Positions 45,118-56,152 of a DNA stretch of 64,000 nucleotides are shown here, in pieces. Source of the stretch: Sphaerisporangium rubeum (GTDB taxonomy: Bacteria; Actinomycetota; Actinomycetes; Streptosporangiales; Streptosporangiaceae); contig NZ_JACHIU010000001.1 of the NCBI RefSeq assembly GCF_014207705.1, positions 3,526,501 to 3,590,500 of the forward strand, in the 5' to 3' direction. How positions within the stretch are numbered: the stretch's first letter is position 1; each line of letters starts with the position of its first letter. Both the position numbers and the translations under genes were made by a program. The notes under the pieces are model-generated. The model saw only the letters and a program-made list of their open reading frames with translations. It was not told where the DNA came from and searched no databases.

Positions 45118-46236
45118 TCAGGTGGTCGCGGGGACGACGCCACCGGGAACCGGCGCGGCGCCGGCGTCGCGCCGCGCGACCAGCGCCGCGTGCGTGGGCC
45201 CGTCGGGGACGCCGGCCGGCCGCCTGGCGGCGAACTCCTTGCGCAGGACCGGCACGACCTCCTCGCCGAGGATGTCGAGCTGCTCCAGCACGGTCTTCAG
45301 CGGCAGGCCCGCGTGGTCCATGAGGAACATCTGCCGCTGGTAGTCGCCGAAGTGCTCACGGAAGGTCAGCGTCTTGTCGATGACCTCCTGCGGGCTGCCG
45401 ACGGTCAGCGGGGTCTGCTCGGTGAACTCCTCAAGGGACGGCCCGTGGCCGTACACCGGCGCGTTGTCGAAGTACGGCCGGAACTCGCGCACCGCGTCCT
45501 GGGAGTTCTTGCGCATGAACACCTGGCCGCCGAGCCCGACGTACGCCTGCTCCGGCGTGCCGTGTCCATAGTGCGCGAACCTCTCCCGGTAGAGGTGGAT
45601 GAGCCGCATGAAGTGCTCTTTGGGCCAGAAGATGTTGTTGGCGAAGAAGCCGTCGCCGTAGTAGGCGGCCTGCTCGGCGATCTCGGGGCTGCGGATGGAG
45701 CCGTGCCACACGAACGGCGCGACGCCGTCCAGCGGACGGGGGGTCGAGGTGAAGCCCTGCAGCGGGGTGCGGAACCGGCCCTGCCAGTCGACCACGTCCT
45801 CACGCCACAGCCGGTGCAGCAGCGCGTAGTTCTCGATGGCCAGGTGGATGCCGTTGCGGATGTCCTGGCCGAACCACGGGTACACCGGGCCGGTGTTGCC
45901 GCGGCCGAGCATCAGGTCGACCCGGCCGCCGGCCAGGTGCTGGAGCATCGCGAAGTCCTCGGCGATCTTCACCGGGTCGTTGGTGGTGATCAGCGTGGTC
46001 GCGGTGGACAGCAGCAGCCGCTCGGTGCGCGCGGCGATGTAGCCGAGCATGGTGGTGGGGGAGGACGGCACGAACGGCGGGTTGTGGTGCTCGCCGGTGG
46101 CGAAGACGTCGAGGCCGACCTCTTCGGCCTTCAGCGCGATGGCGACCATCGCCTTGATCCGCTCGTGCTCGGACGGTGTCGTGCCGTTGGTCGGGTCGGT
46201 GGTGACGTCGCCGACGGTGAAGATCCCGAACTGCAT
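45118..46236 (-). CDS. luciferase-like FMN-dependent monooxygenase (CE1758 type)
   Basis: 372 residues of the bacterial-luciferase TIM-barrel family, which uses reduced FMN and O2. It begins MQFGIFTVGDVTTDP and contains VFATGEHHNPPF, RVDLMLGRGNTGPVYPWFG, FVWHGSIRSPEIAEQAAYYGDGFFANN and a C-terminal lid. Start chosen at ATG 46236, nine bases after AGAGG; an ATG at 46245 would overlap that site. Heads the operon with its reductase, deaminase, 2OG oxygenase and NCS1 permease. Ring oxidation of the imported compound, as RutA does for uracil, is a reasonable guess. Confidence 0.92.
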   Translation of the reverse strand: MQFGIFTVGDVTTDPTNGTTPSEHERIKAMVAIALKAEEVGLDVFATGEHHNPPFVPSSPTTMLGYIAARTERLLLSTATTLITTNDPVKIAEDFAMLQHLAGGRVDLMLGRGNTGPVYPWFGQDIRNGIHLAIENYALLHRLWREDVVDWQGRFRTPLQGFTSTPRPLDGVAPFVWHGSIRSPEIAEQAAYYGDGFFANNIFWPKEHFMRLIHLYRERFAHYGHGTPEQAYVGLGGQVFMRKNSQDAVREFRPYFDNAPVYGHGPSLEEFTEQTPLTVGSPQEVIDKTLTFREHFGDYQRQMFLMDHAGLPLKTVLEQLDILGEEVVPVLRKEFAARRPAGVPDGPTHAALVARRDAGAAPVPGGVVPATT

Positions 46237-46263
46237 CGCGCTCATCCTCTTGGGGGGGTCCGA

Positions 46264-46275
46264 TTGAAATTTCAA
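46264..46275. promoter_or_regulatory. operator-like palindrome TTGAAATTTCAA
   Basis: A perfect 12-bp palindrome in an AT-rich patch, 28 bp upstream of the monooxygenase ATG and thus within reach of its promoter. It may control the five-gene operon. No regulator gene is adjacent. Confidence 0.5.
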
Positions 46276-46470
46276 CCACTTAAGCGTCGTGCCGCCTCGC
46301 GGTATTCCCGTGGCGCCGTCCCCGCCACGACCGATTGTCCCCGCTGTCTCGCCGCTGCTCAAGATCGGTGCGACCGGCCCGCTCACGACCGTGATTGTGA
46401 GCGTTAAATGTAACTTTCAGCAAGCGACCAAGGGGAGCCGGGGTCACGCCGGAGACGGGTGCGACCAGCG

Positions 46471-46499
46471 TTGACACCGTTCCACCCCGCTCATACGTT
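46471..46499 (+). promoter_or_regulatory. promoter of the arabinofuranosidase-like gene
   Basis: TTGACA (46471-46476), a perfect consensus -35, is followed after 17 bp by TACGTT (46494-46499). The leader would be about 65 nt. Confidence 0.65.
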
Positions 46500-46569
46500 C
46501 TGGCCGATCCGCCTGACACCTCTCGACCCGCACCCTCCGTACCGCGGGCCGTAACCGGATTGGACGACC

Positions 46570-48627
46570 ATGAGACTTCCCCGGCTCCGCCGCTTACTGA
46601 TGTGCGGCGCGCTACTGACGGCCGGCACCCTGGTGCCGGCCGTCACACCCCCCGCCGTCGCGGCGGCCGACCCCGTACAGGTGACCGTCAACACCCGCGC
46701 CGGACTCGCCACCGTGCCGGACACCGGCATCGGCGTCAACCACGCCATCTGGGACACCACCCTCGGCTCGAACGACGTTGCCGACCTGCTCAAGGACGCC
46801 GGCGTCCAGATGGTCCGCTACCCCGGCGGCTCCTACGCCGACATCTACCACTGGAAGACGCACACCGCTCCCGGCGGCTACGTCGCGCCGGACACCGACT
46901 TCGACACCTTCATGCGCGGCGCGCGCCGCACCGGCGCGCAGCCGATCATCATCGCCAACTACGGCACCGGCACGCCGCAGGAGGCGGCCGAGTGGGTCGA
47001 GTACGCCAACGTCACCAAGGGCTACGGCGTCAAGTACTGGGAGATCGGCAACGAGAACTACGGCAACGGCCACTACGGCTCGGAGTGGGAGGCCGACAAC
47101 CACGCCGACAAGAGCCCGTCGGAGTACGCGCGCAACGTCGTCGCGTACGCCGAGGCCATGAAGGCCAAGGACCCCACCATCAAGATCGGCGCCGTGCTCA
47201 CCACCCCGGCGAACTGGCCCGACGCCATCACCGCCTCCGGTGACTCCGGCAGCTGGAACCAGACGGTGCTTTCCATCGCCGGCCCGAGCATCGACTTCGT
47301 CATCCTGCACTGGTACCCGCCGCAGAACGGCGTCGCCGACATGCTCACCAAGACCGCGCACGTCGACGACATGATGTACCTGCTGAAGCGGCAGATCGCG
47401 CAGTACGCCGGCGCCGGCTCCTCGCGCATCGGCATCGCCGTCACCGAGATCAACAGCGGTGTCGGCACCAACACCCAGCCCGGCGCGCTGTTCGCCGCCG
47501 AGGCCTACGCGCGGCTGCTGGAACACGGCGTGTTCACCGTGGACTGGTGGAACGTGCACAACGGCATCGGCACCGTGTCACAGGTCGCCGGCCACACCGA
47601 CTACGGCGACTGGGGCATGCTGTCCAGCGCGGGATGCGCCGGCGACGTCTGCGAGCCGCCGTTCAACACGCCGTTCCCCGCCTACCACGCGCTCGACATG
47701 CTGAGCACGTTCGCGCGGCCCGGCGACCAGCTCGTCCGCGCCGCCGCCGCCGACCCCCTGGTCAGCGCGCACGCCGTACGCCGCGCCAACGGCGAGGTCG
47801 CCGTCCTGCTGGTCAACAAGGACCCCGACGCCTCCCGCGAGGTCACGCTCGACTACGCCGGTTTCGCCCCCGCCGCCGGCGCGCCGGTCGTGCACAGCTT
47901 CACCAACGGGGCCACCGCCGTGACCAGCGCACCGGCCGGTACGGCCACCGCGCAGACCCTGCCGCCGTACTCGCTGACCACGCTGGTGCTGCGTCCGGTG
48001 TCCGCGCCGTCCGTCCTCCCCGGCGCACCCGGCACCCCGGAGGTGAGCGCCGTCACCGACACCACCGCCACCATCTCCTGGCCGGCCGCCACCGCGGGGA
48101 GCAGTGCCGTCGCCAAGTACGAGGTGTACCGGCAGCTCGGCGCGAACAGCGAGCAGTGGGGGGAGACCACCGGCACGTCGTTCACCGTGCACAACCTGCG
48201 TCCCGGCACCCGCTACACCGTCAACGTGATCACCAGGGACACCGGCGGCGGCCAGTCCTGGTCGTCGCGGCCGGTGACGTTCACCACCGGGAGCCCCGCG
48301 CAGAGTTCGTGCTCGGTGCGGTTCACCGACAACAGCGACTGGGGCAACGGGTACCTCGTCGGCCTGGACGTCACCAACACCGGCACCGAGCCGCTGAGCA
48401 ACTGGACGCTGGTCTTCTCCTGGCCGACCGGCTGGCAGCAGATCAACGGCGGCTGGAGCGCCGACTGGTCGCAGGAGGGACGCACGGTCACCGTCAAGCC
48501 CTCGGCCGGTTCGGGCCCGCTGGCCCCCGGCGCGACGGTCAGCGCGGGAACGGTCGCCTCCTACAGCGGGCCGAACGTCCTGCCGGCGCTGTTCACCCTG
48601 AACGGCAGGACCTGCACCACGCTGTGA
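46570..48627 (+). CDS. secreted alpha-L-arabinofuranosidase-like glycosidase with FN3 and CBM2
   Basis: 685 residues. A signal peptide (1 to about 33) is followed by a TIM-barrel catalytic domain (about 35-400) with the acid/base Glu in YWEIGNENYG and the likely nucleophile in AVTEINSG, the clan GH-A pair. A beta-sandwich (about 400-475) follows. Then come a fibronectin type III domain (about 480-570) and a family 2 cellulose-binding module (about 575-685) with a Cys pair at SSCSV and RTCTT. It should act on plant cell-wall arabinan or xylan. A hairpin terminator lies 13 bp after the stop. Confidence 0.85.
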   Translation: MRLPRLRRLLMCGALLTAGTLVPAVTPPAVAAADPVQVTVNTRAGLATVPDTGIGVNHAIWDTTLGSNDVADLLKDAGVQMVRYPGGSYADIYHWKTHTAPGGYVAPDTDFDTFMRGARRTGAQPIIIANYGTGTPQEAAEWVEYANVTKGYGVKYWEIGNENYGNGHYGSEWEADNHADKSPSEYARNVVAYAEAMKAKDPTIKIGAVLTTPANWPDAITASGDSGSWNQTVLSIAGPSIDFVILHWYPPQNGVADMLTKTAHVDDMMYLLKRQIAQYAGAGSSRIGIAVTEINSGVGTNTQPGALFAAEAYARLLEHGVFTVDWWNVHNGIGTVSQVAGHTDYGDWGMLSSAGCAGDVCEPPFNTPFPAYHALDMLSTFARPGDQLVRAAAADPLVSAHAVRRANGEVAVLLVNKDPDASREVTLDYAGFAPAAGAPVVHSFTNGATAVTSAPAGTATAQTLPPYSLTTLVLRPVSAPSVLPGAPGTPEVSAVTDTTATISWPAATAGSSAVAKYEVYRQLGANSEQWGETTGTSFTVHNLRPGTRYTVNVITRDTGGGQSWSSRPVTFTTGSPAQSSCSVRFTDNSDWGNGYLVGLDVTNTGTEPLSNWTLVFSWPTGWQQINGGWSADWSQEGRTVTVKPSAGSGPLAPGATVSAGTVASYSGPNVLPALFTLNGRTCTTL

Positions 48628-48640
48628 CAGAAGATCGCGG

Positions 48641-48676
48641 GGCCCGCTGCGAGAGAACGCTCTCTCGCAACGGGCC
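48641..48676 (+). terminator. hairpin terminator with embedded operator-like sequence
   Basis: GGCCCG (48641-48646) pairs with CGGGCC (48671-48676) and TGCGAGAG (48648-48655) with CTCTCGCA (48662-48669), with a six-base loop. The loop region reads GAGAACGCTCTC, one base from the GAGAGCGCTCTC type of LacI-family site. Confidence 0.6.
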
Positions 48677-48772
48677 GTCCGCTGACACGCACCACCGCAC
48701 TCCTCGCGCGAAAACCCTTGCCCTAGCTGGTGTTTTCGTGTGCACCCGGCATGAACGGCACGTCTACCGGCC

Positions 48773-48785
48773 GAGAGAGCGCTCT
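48773..48785. promoter_or_regulatory. LacI-type operator upstream of the GH3 gene
   Basis: AGAGCGCTCT (48776-48785) is a perfect palindrome, extended leftwards to GAGAGAGCGCTCT. TTGACT (48796-48801) and GAAGAT (48819-48824), 17 bp apart, follow and could be the promoter. CebR-like regulators of cellobiose genes bind sites of this form. None is encoded here. Confidence 0.5.
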
Positions 48786-48883
48786 AGTGAGGCCCTTGAC
48801 TCGGCACCGTTACACGGCGAAGATCGGCCCATCGCGGCCCTGGCCGGCCGCCGCCGACCGTCGACAGACCGAAACGGACCCTC

Positions 48884-51538
<2,655 letters not shown>

Positions 51539-51551
51539 CCCCCACCGACCA

Positions 51552-51583
51552 GGGACGGGCACCCCGCCTCGGGTGCCCGTCCC
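51552..51583 (+). terminator. terminator after the GH3 gene
   Basis: GGGACGGGCACCC (51552-51564) pairs perfectly with GGGTGCCCGTCCC (51571-51583) around a six-base loop, 13 bp after the stop. Confidence 0.85.
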
Positions 51584-51680
51584 CTTACCACCCCCGCCGG
51601 TGGCGAACCGCGGTCAGCCGCGTACCCGCACGCGACAAACCCGGCGACATCGCCGGCCACCCCCGCGATACTGGTCGCAC

Positions 51681-52427
51681 ATGGATGAGATAGAACTCGT
51701 CGTCGCTCATTCCGAACGCGCGACCCTACGCGTCGGCGACATCTTCCTGAAGGTCGACGCCGATCAGACGCGCATCGACACCGAGGTGGAGGCGATGGCC
51801 CTCGCGCCGGTCCCGACCCCGGAGGTCCTGTGGCGTAAGCCGCACGTGCTCGCGCTCGCCGCACTCCCGGGTACGACGCTCGGACGCCTCGGCGGGCCCC
51901 CGACCGGGTCACCGGCGGCGTGGAGAGCGGCCGGTGCCGTCATCCGCAGGCTGCACGAAGCGCCACTGCCCCCACGGCAGGGCCGGGCCGGCCGGAGCAT
52001 CGCCACGCTGGCCGCGGAACTCGATGCCGAGTGCGAGTCGCTCGTGACGGACGGCGTCCTCCCCGCCGACCTGGTCATCCGCAACCGCCAGGTCGCCGAG
52101 GCAGCGCTCCGGCCGTGGACTCCTGCGTTCACGCACGGCGACCTGCAGATCGCACACGTCTTCCTCGACGACGACGAGGTCACCGGCGTCATCGACTGGT
52201 CCGAGGCGGGCCAGGGTGACCCTCTGTACGACCTCGCCACCTTCACGCTCGGCCACGAGGAGCACCTCGACGACGTCATCGCCGGCTATGGCGCCGGCAT
52301 CGACCTCGGCGTCATCCACGCCTGGTGGTCGTTGCGAAGCCTGCTCGCGGTCCGCTGGCTGGTCGAGCACGGCTTCGACGCCTTCGCGCCAGGTTGTGAG
52401 GTCGACGTCCTGAGATCCCTGGTGTAA
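51681..52427 (+). CDS. aminoglycoside/choline-type phosphotransferase
   Basis: 248 residues of the APH kinase-like fold: FLKVDADQ holds the ATP Lys, FTHGDLQIAHVFLDDDEVTGVIDWSEA holds the catalytic HGD and the metal-binding Asp, and GQGDPLYDLATF closes the site. It is shorter than true aminoglycoside kinases, so resistance should not be assumed; the substrate is unknown. GATACT (51667-51672) ends eight bases before the ATG, suggesting a leaderless start. Confidence 0.88.
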   Translation: MDEIELVVAHSERATLRVGDIFLKVDADQTRIDTEVEAMALAPVPTPEVLWRKPHVLALAALPGTTLGRLGGPPTGSPAAWRAAGAVIRRLHEAPLPPRQGRAGRSIATLAAELDAECESLVTDGVLPADLVIRNRQVAEAALRPWTPAFTHGDLQIAHVFLDDDEVTGVIDWSEAGQGDPLYDLATFTLGHEEHLDDVIAGYGAGIDLGVIHAWWSLRSLLAVRWLVEHGFDAFAPGCEVDVLRSLV

Positions 52428-52543
52428 GGCCGCCGCCGCACCCTTCCCCGGCCTGACGCGGCGGAAAGCGGTGCGGCGACTTCGGCGCGCCGTTCGGCAC
52501 TCGACCAGGGACCACACCGCGCCTGACCCGCTAGAAATGGCAC

Positions 52544-53158
52544 ATGCGTCCAGAACCAGGCCAGGTGCTGCACTTCTCCGAAGACCCGAACATAAAGCTG
52601 TTCGTCCCCCACGTGGCCCGGACGGCGAGGCAGCAAGAGCCGTACGTCTGGGCCGTGGACGCGGCACGATCCCCCGACTACTGGTTTCCCCGGAACTGTC
52701 CCAGAGCACTCGCCTGGACCACCGCGTCCACCACCCACCACGACAGGGACCGCATCATCGGCCCAGGCTGCGGCGACCGCGTTCACGCCGTCGAGTACCG
52801 CTGGCTGGACGCCATGAGAACCGTCGACCTGTACGCCTACCGCCTCCCCGCCACAGCTTTCGAGCCGTTCGGCACCCCGGTCCCCACCGCTCAGGTGGCC
52901 ACAGAACCGGTCACCCCCCTGGGCCCCCCGGAACGGGTCGGCGACCTCCTCCGCCTCCACGAGAAGGCCGGCATCCACCTCCGCGTCCTGCCGAACCTCT
53001 GGCCTTTCTGGGACGCGGTCACCGAAAGCACCCTCAGCTGGAGCGGCATTCGCCTGCGCAACGCCATCCCCAGGACCAGGAGCGCCACCGAACCAGCCCA
53101 GGAACCCGTCAGCCGGCCCGGCGCAGACTCCACTCCACCGCGGGGCACCGATCCATGA
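52544..53158 (+). CDS. DUF6886 family protein
   Basis: 204 residues opening with GQVLHFSEDPNIKLFVPHVART, then YVWAVDAARSPDYWFPRNCPRA and VEYRWLDAMRTVDLYAYRLP. This is the order of a small actinobacterial and bacillar family of unknown function. The last 30 residues are disordered and overlap the convergent CoA-binding gene by 50 bp. TAGAAA (52532-52537) ends six bases before the ATG. Confidence 0.75.
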   Translation: MRPEPGQVLHFSEDPNIKLFVPHVARTARQQEPYVWAVDAARSPDYWFPRNCPRALAWTTASTTHHDRDRIIGPGCGDRVHAVEYRWLDAMRTVDLYAYRLPATAFEPFGTPVPTAQVATEPVTPLGPPERVGDLLRLHEKAGIHLRVLPNLWPFWDAVTESTLSWSGIRLRNAIPRTRSATEPAQEPVSRPGADSTPPRGTDP

Positions 53159-53528
53159 CCACATCCAGACCGGCGTCGCGAGCCCGCATCCCCGCCGCCT
53201 CGTCGATGACGCCGATCGGCAGCCAGACCGCCCCGGCCCCGGCCGCGATCGCCTCGTCCACCACAGCCCCGGCGTACTCCGACCGCCGGTACACCCCGAC
53301 CACGTCCACCGTCCCCGGCACGTCGCTCAACGACGCGTACCCCGGCTCACCCAGCACCGTCCGAGCCACCGGATGCACAGGAACGATCCGCTTCCCCCTC
53401 ATCTGCAGCAGCCGCGCCTGCTGATACACCGTCCGGCTCGGATCATCCCCGAGCCCCACAAAAGCCCAAGTCTCCGACTCGGCAAGCAGCCGCTCGATAA
53501 CCCGCTCATCCGCGAAACGACCATCCAT
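53109..53528 (-). CDS. CoA-binding domain protein
   Basis: 139 residues of Rossmann fold of the YccU/succinyl-CoA-synthetase alpha type: TWAFVGLGDDPSRTVYQQARLLQMRGKRIVPVHP, then VDVVGVYRRSEYAGAVVDEAIAAGAGAVWLPIGVID. Proteins of this kind bind CoA; no reaction is known. ATG 53528 is chosen since residues upstream in frame are Gly/Cys-rich and unlike the family. Its 3' end runs into that of the DUF6886 gene. Confidence 0.85.
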   Translation of the reverse strand: MDGRFADERVIERLLAESETWAFVGLGDDPSRTVYQQARLLQMRGKRIVPVHPVARTVLGEPGYASLSDVPGTVDVVGVYRRSEYAGAVVDEAIAAGAGAVWLPIGVIDEAAGMRARDAGLDVVMDRCPAVEWSLRRAG

Positions 53529-53576
53529 ACCCACCCCAACACCGCCACAGAGCCACCCCTTCCCGCACAAACACAC

Positions 53577-53933
53577 TCACGAAAGCGGAGGCGCCTTACG
53601 AGCCGACCCCCGGTACTCCGCCACCGTGTACCGCCGATCGCTCTCATCCAGCTTGGCGTGCGCCGCCGCCACCAGATCGATCCCGAGCACATCGGCCAGC
53701 CGCACCAGGTACAGCGTCACATCCGCCACCTCGCCCCGCAGCCTCCCCGCCGCCTCCTCGTCGTCCATCACCCGCGCCGACTCCTCAGGCGTCAGCCACT
53801 GCAACTCCGCCAGCACCTCCCCGGCCTCCCCGGCCAGCGCCATCGCCAGGTTCTTCGGCGTGTGGAACCTCTCCCACTCCCGCTCGTGCGCGAACCGCCG
53901 CATCCGCACCGCCAGCTCCCCGAGCTCACTCAT
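53577..53933 (-). CDS. MazG-like nucleotide pyrophosphohydrolase
   Basis: 118 residues of the all-alpha NTP-PPase (dCTPase/MazG) fold: HTPKNLAMALAGEAGEVLAELQW provides the E-x2-E metal site, and EVADVTLYLVRLADVLGIDL the second E-x3-D helix. It would hydrolyse non-canonical or excess NTPs to NMP. TAGCGT on the minus strand (53946-53941) ends seven bases before the ATG, so it is probably leaderless. Confidence 0.9.
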   Translation of the reverse strand: MSELGELAVRMRRFAHEREWERFHTPKNLAMALAGEAGEVLAELQWLTPEESARVMDDEEAAGRLRGEVADVTLYLVRLADVLGIDLVAAAHAKLDESDRRYTVAEYRGSARKAPPLS

Positions 53934-54028
53934 GTACGGCACGCTACCGGCCTTCGCGATCCACCCCCTCGGCAGTGAGCCGGCGACTACGCTCGGTCGA
54001 GCCCCCGACGAGAGGACGGCCAGCCGCC

Positions 54029-55123
54029 GTGCGTGACACCGAGACGACCGCCATCTCCCACCGCGACCGCGTACGTGGCTGCCTGCTCGCCGGCGCCATC
54101 GGAGACGCACTCGGTGCACCGATCGAGTTCGACTCGACACAAGCCATCCGGCGACAGCACGGCCCGGCCGGCGTGACCGGCCTGACCGCCGACTGGCGCG
54201 GCAAGACCGGCCTGATCACCGACGACACCCAGATGACCCTGTTCACCGTCGAAGGCCTGATCCGCGCCGGCGTGAGAGAACGCGAAAGAGGCTTCGCGGC
54301 CCCCGTGGACGTCGTCCGCAACGCCTACCTCCGCTGGCTCGACACCCAGAACCACCCCGCGCCGCCACCGGCCGACAGCCTCGTCCGCACCGGCACCCTC
54401 CGCGAGCAGAAATGGCTGTACTCCCGCCGGGCCCCCGGCAACGCCTGCCTGTCCGGCCTCCGCCAGTCCTTCGGCTCCCCGGCCGCCACCGGCGAACCCG
54501 GTCCGGTCAACCCCGGTTCCAAGGGCTGCGGCACCGTCATGCGCTCAGCCCCCTTCGGCCTCGCCGCACACGACGATCGCGCCGCCTTCACCCTCGCCGC
54601 CGCCTGCGCGCAGATCACCCACGGCCACCCCACCGGCTACCTCGCCGCCGGCGCTTTCGCCGCTCTCATCCACCACCTCGCACAAGGCACCCCACTGGTC
54701 CCGGCCGTACAGCACACCATGGCCCTCCTCGCCGAACACCCGTCCCACGAGGAGACCACCGACGCCATCGAGTCGGCCCTCATCCTCACGACGATGTCCG
54801 GCGACCCCACCCCCGAACGAGTGGAACGCCTAGGCGGCGCCTGGGTGGCCGAGGAGGCCTTGGCCATCGCTCTCTACTGCGCCTTGGCAGCACAGGACGA
54901 CATGGAACAAGCCCTCCTGCTGTCCGTCAACCACTCAGGCGACAGCGACTCCACCGGCGCCATGTGCGGCAACATCCTCGGCACCCTCCACGGCGAAGCG
55001 GCCCTTCCGAGCCATTGGCTCGGCTCCTTGGAGGGGAGAGAAACCATCGCCGACCTCGCCGACGACCTCGCCGTCCACACCGCCGGTGGCATCGCGGCCC
55101 GCGACAAGTACCCGGGCTGCTGA
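54029..55123 (+). CDS. ADP-ribosylglycohydrolase family protein
   Basis: 364 residues of the DraG/ARH fold. Magnesium-site motifs are present: GAIGDALGAPIEF, TDDTQMTLF and the C-terminal NHSGDSDSTGAMCGNI. It would remove ADP-ribose from proteins or other acceptors. GTG 54029 gives the usual short N-terminus; TACGCT (53988-53993) may be its -10, giving a leader of about 30 nt with GAGAGG. It is divergent from MazG. Confidence 0.88.
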   Translation: MRDTETTAISHRDRVRGCLLAGAIGDALGAPIEFDSTQAIRRQHGPAGVTGLTADWRGKTGLITDDTQMTLFTVEGLIRAGVRERERGFAAPVDVVRNAYLRWLDTQNHPAPPPADSLVRTGTLREQKWLYSRRAPGNACLSGLRQSFGSPAATGEPGPVNPGSKGCGTVMRSAPFGLAAHDDRAAFTLAAACAQITHGHPTGYLAAGAFAALIHHLAQGTPLVPAVQHTMALLAEHPSHEETTDAIESALILTTMSGDPTPERVERLGGAWVAEEALAIALYCALAAQDDMEQALLLSVNHSGDSDSTGAMCGNILGTLHGEAALPSHWLGSLEGRETIADLADDLAVHTAGGIAARDKYPGC

Positions 55124-55139
55124 CCTCGGACGGCGGGCT

Positions 55140-55895
55140 CTAGGCGGCGCGCGAAACGGCGACTCGTGCGGCTTCGCCGATGAGGCCGGCCACGGCGTGC
55201 GGCTGGGAGACGGTGACGGCGTGGGAGGCGTCGATCTCGATGGTGGCGGATCCGGCGCGTCGGGCCATGAAGCGCATCGACTCCGCCGGGATGGCCAGAT
55301 CCTGAGTGGTGATCATGGTCCAGGACGGGATGGACGTCCACGCCGCCCTGGTGGCGGTGTCCTGCAGCGCGGACGCCGCGATCGGCCGCTGGGTGGCGGC
55401 CATCAGCGCGGCGACGTCCGGGTCGACGTCGGCGGCGAACACCGCGTGGAAACGGTCCTGCCGGATGTAGAGGTCGGAGCCCGAGCCGCCGCCGGGAAGG
55501 GGGAACGGCACAGGGGCGAGGGCGGGGCCGAGTTCGCCTCCGGGGAACCTGGCGGCCAGTTCGGCGGTGCTCTCACCGGGTTCCAGGGCGAAACTGGCGA
55601 TGTAGACGAGCGCCACGACGCCGTCGGCGCCGTCGGCGGCCTCGCTCATCACCGAACCGCCGTAGGAGTGGCCGGCGACCACGACGGGGCCCGGCTGCGC
55701 GTCCAGGACGCTGCGCAGGTAGGCGGCGTCCTCCCGCAGCCCGCGCAGCGGGTTGGCGACGGCGACGACCTCATGGCCGCGATGCCGGAGGTCGGCGATC
55801 ACGCCGTTCCACGACGAGGAATCGGCGAACGCGCCGTGGACCAGAACGATGGTGGGGGCGGCCGGCTGCACGGACTCGAAGGCAGTGGTGTTCAT
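55140..55895 (-). CDS. alpha/beta hydrolase
   Basis: 251 residues: VLVHGAFADSSSWNG with the oxyanion-hole HG, nucleophile elbow GHSYGG, and His in DASHAVTVSQP. The family includes esterases and EstC-like enzymes; the substrate is unknown. GAAGGG lies upstream of ATG 55895. Its promoter appears to be 170 bp upstream, where TTGACC on the minus strand (56102-56097) and an AT-rich -10 overlap one of two identical operators shared with the divergent GntR/ACC deaminase operon. Confidence 0.88.
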   Translation of the reverse strand: MNTTAFESVQPAAPTIVLVHGAFADSSSWNGVIADLRHRGHEVVAVANPLRGLREDAAYLRSVLDAQPGPVVVAGHSYGGSVMSEAADGADGVVALVYIASFALEPGESTAELAARFPGGELGPALAPVPFPLPGGGSGSDLYIRQDRFHAVFAADVDPDVAALMAATQRPIAASALQDTATRAAWTSIPSWTMITTQDLAIPAESMRFMARRAGSATIEIDASHAVTVSQPHAVAGLIGEAARVAVSRAA

Positions 55896-56068
55896 GGGTA
55901 CGGCCCTTCGGTGGCTGGACGGCTTGAAGCCGCCGGGACGTGTGCCGCGGACGTGGCCCCGCGGCGACGATCGAGAGCCCCGCCGGCGGCGGACGCGGGA
56001 CAGGTCGACAGAGAGGCCGATCTCGGTGCCGTGGATTCGCGCCGCTCCACGGCTCACGGCCATCTATA

Positions 56069-56082
56069 TGCAATATATTGCA
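56069..56082. promoter_or_regulatory. operator copy 1, TGCAATATATTGCA
   Basis: A perfect 14-bp palindrome covering the likely -10 of the alpha/beta hydrolase promoter (minus strand; -35 TTGACC at 56102-56097). It is identical to copy 2, with centres exactly 70 bp apart. Confidence 0.8.
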
Positions 56083-56138
56083 CATCGCATCCATGCGGTC
56101 AAGAGCCGTCTGAACTTGCGAAACGTCGAAGGGTAGGG

Positions 56139-56152
56139 TGCAATATATTGCA
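56139..56152. promoter_or_regulatory. operator copy 2, TGCAATATATTGCA
   Basis: Identical to copy 1. It touches the end of TAGGGT (56134-56139), the -10 of the GntR operon (TGAACT at 56111-56116, spacing 17), and reaches the A of the GntR ATG. A bound repressor would cover both transcription and translation starts. Confidence 0.8.

Larger units (their letters stand above)
46237..46569. other. 333-bp divergent control region
   Basis: From left: the TTGAAATTTCAA palindrome on the monooxygenase side, then GTTA-AATG-TAAC (46403-46414), then a strong promoter (46471-46499) for the glycosidase. I see no gene in it. Confidence 0.55.

Noticed and set aside
46396-46409. LacI operator TGTGAGCGTTAAAT upstream of the arabinofuranosidase-like gene
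   Set aside because: Only two of six base pairs about the centre are symmetrical. The nearby GTTA-N4-TAAC is too short to claim.
51681-52427. Antibiotic resistance by aminoglycoside phosphorylation
   Set aside because: The fold is shared by many small-molecule kinases and this one is short; no resistance context is present.
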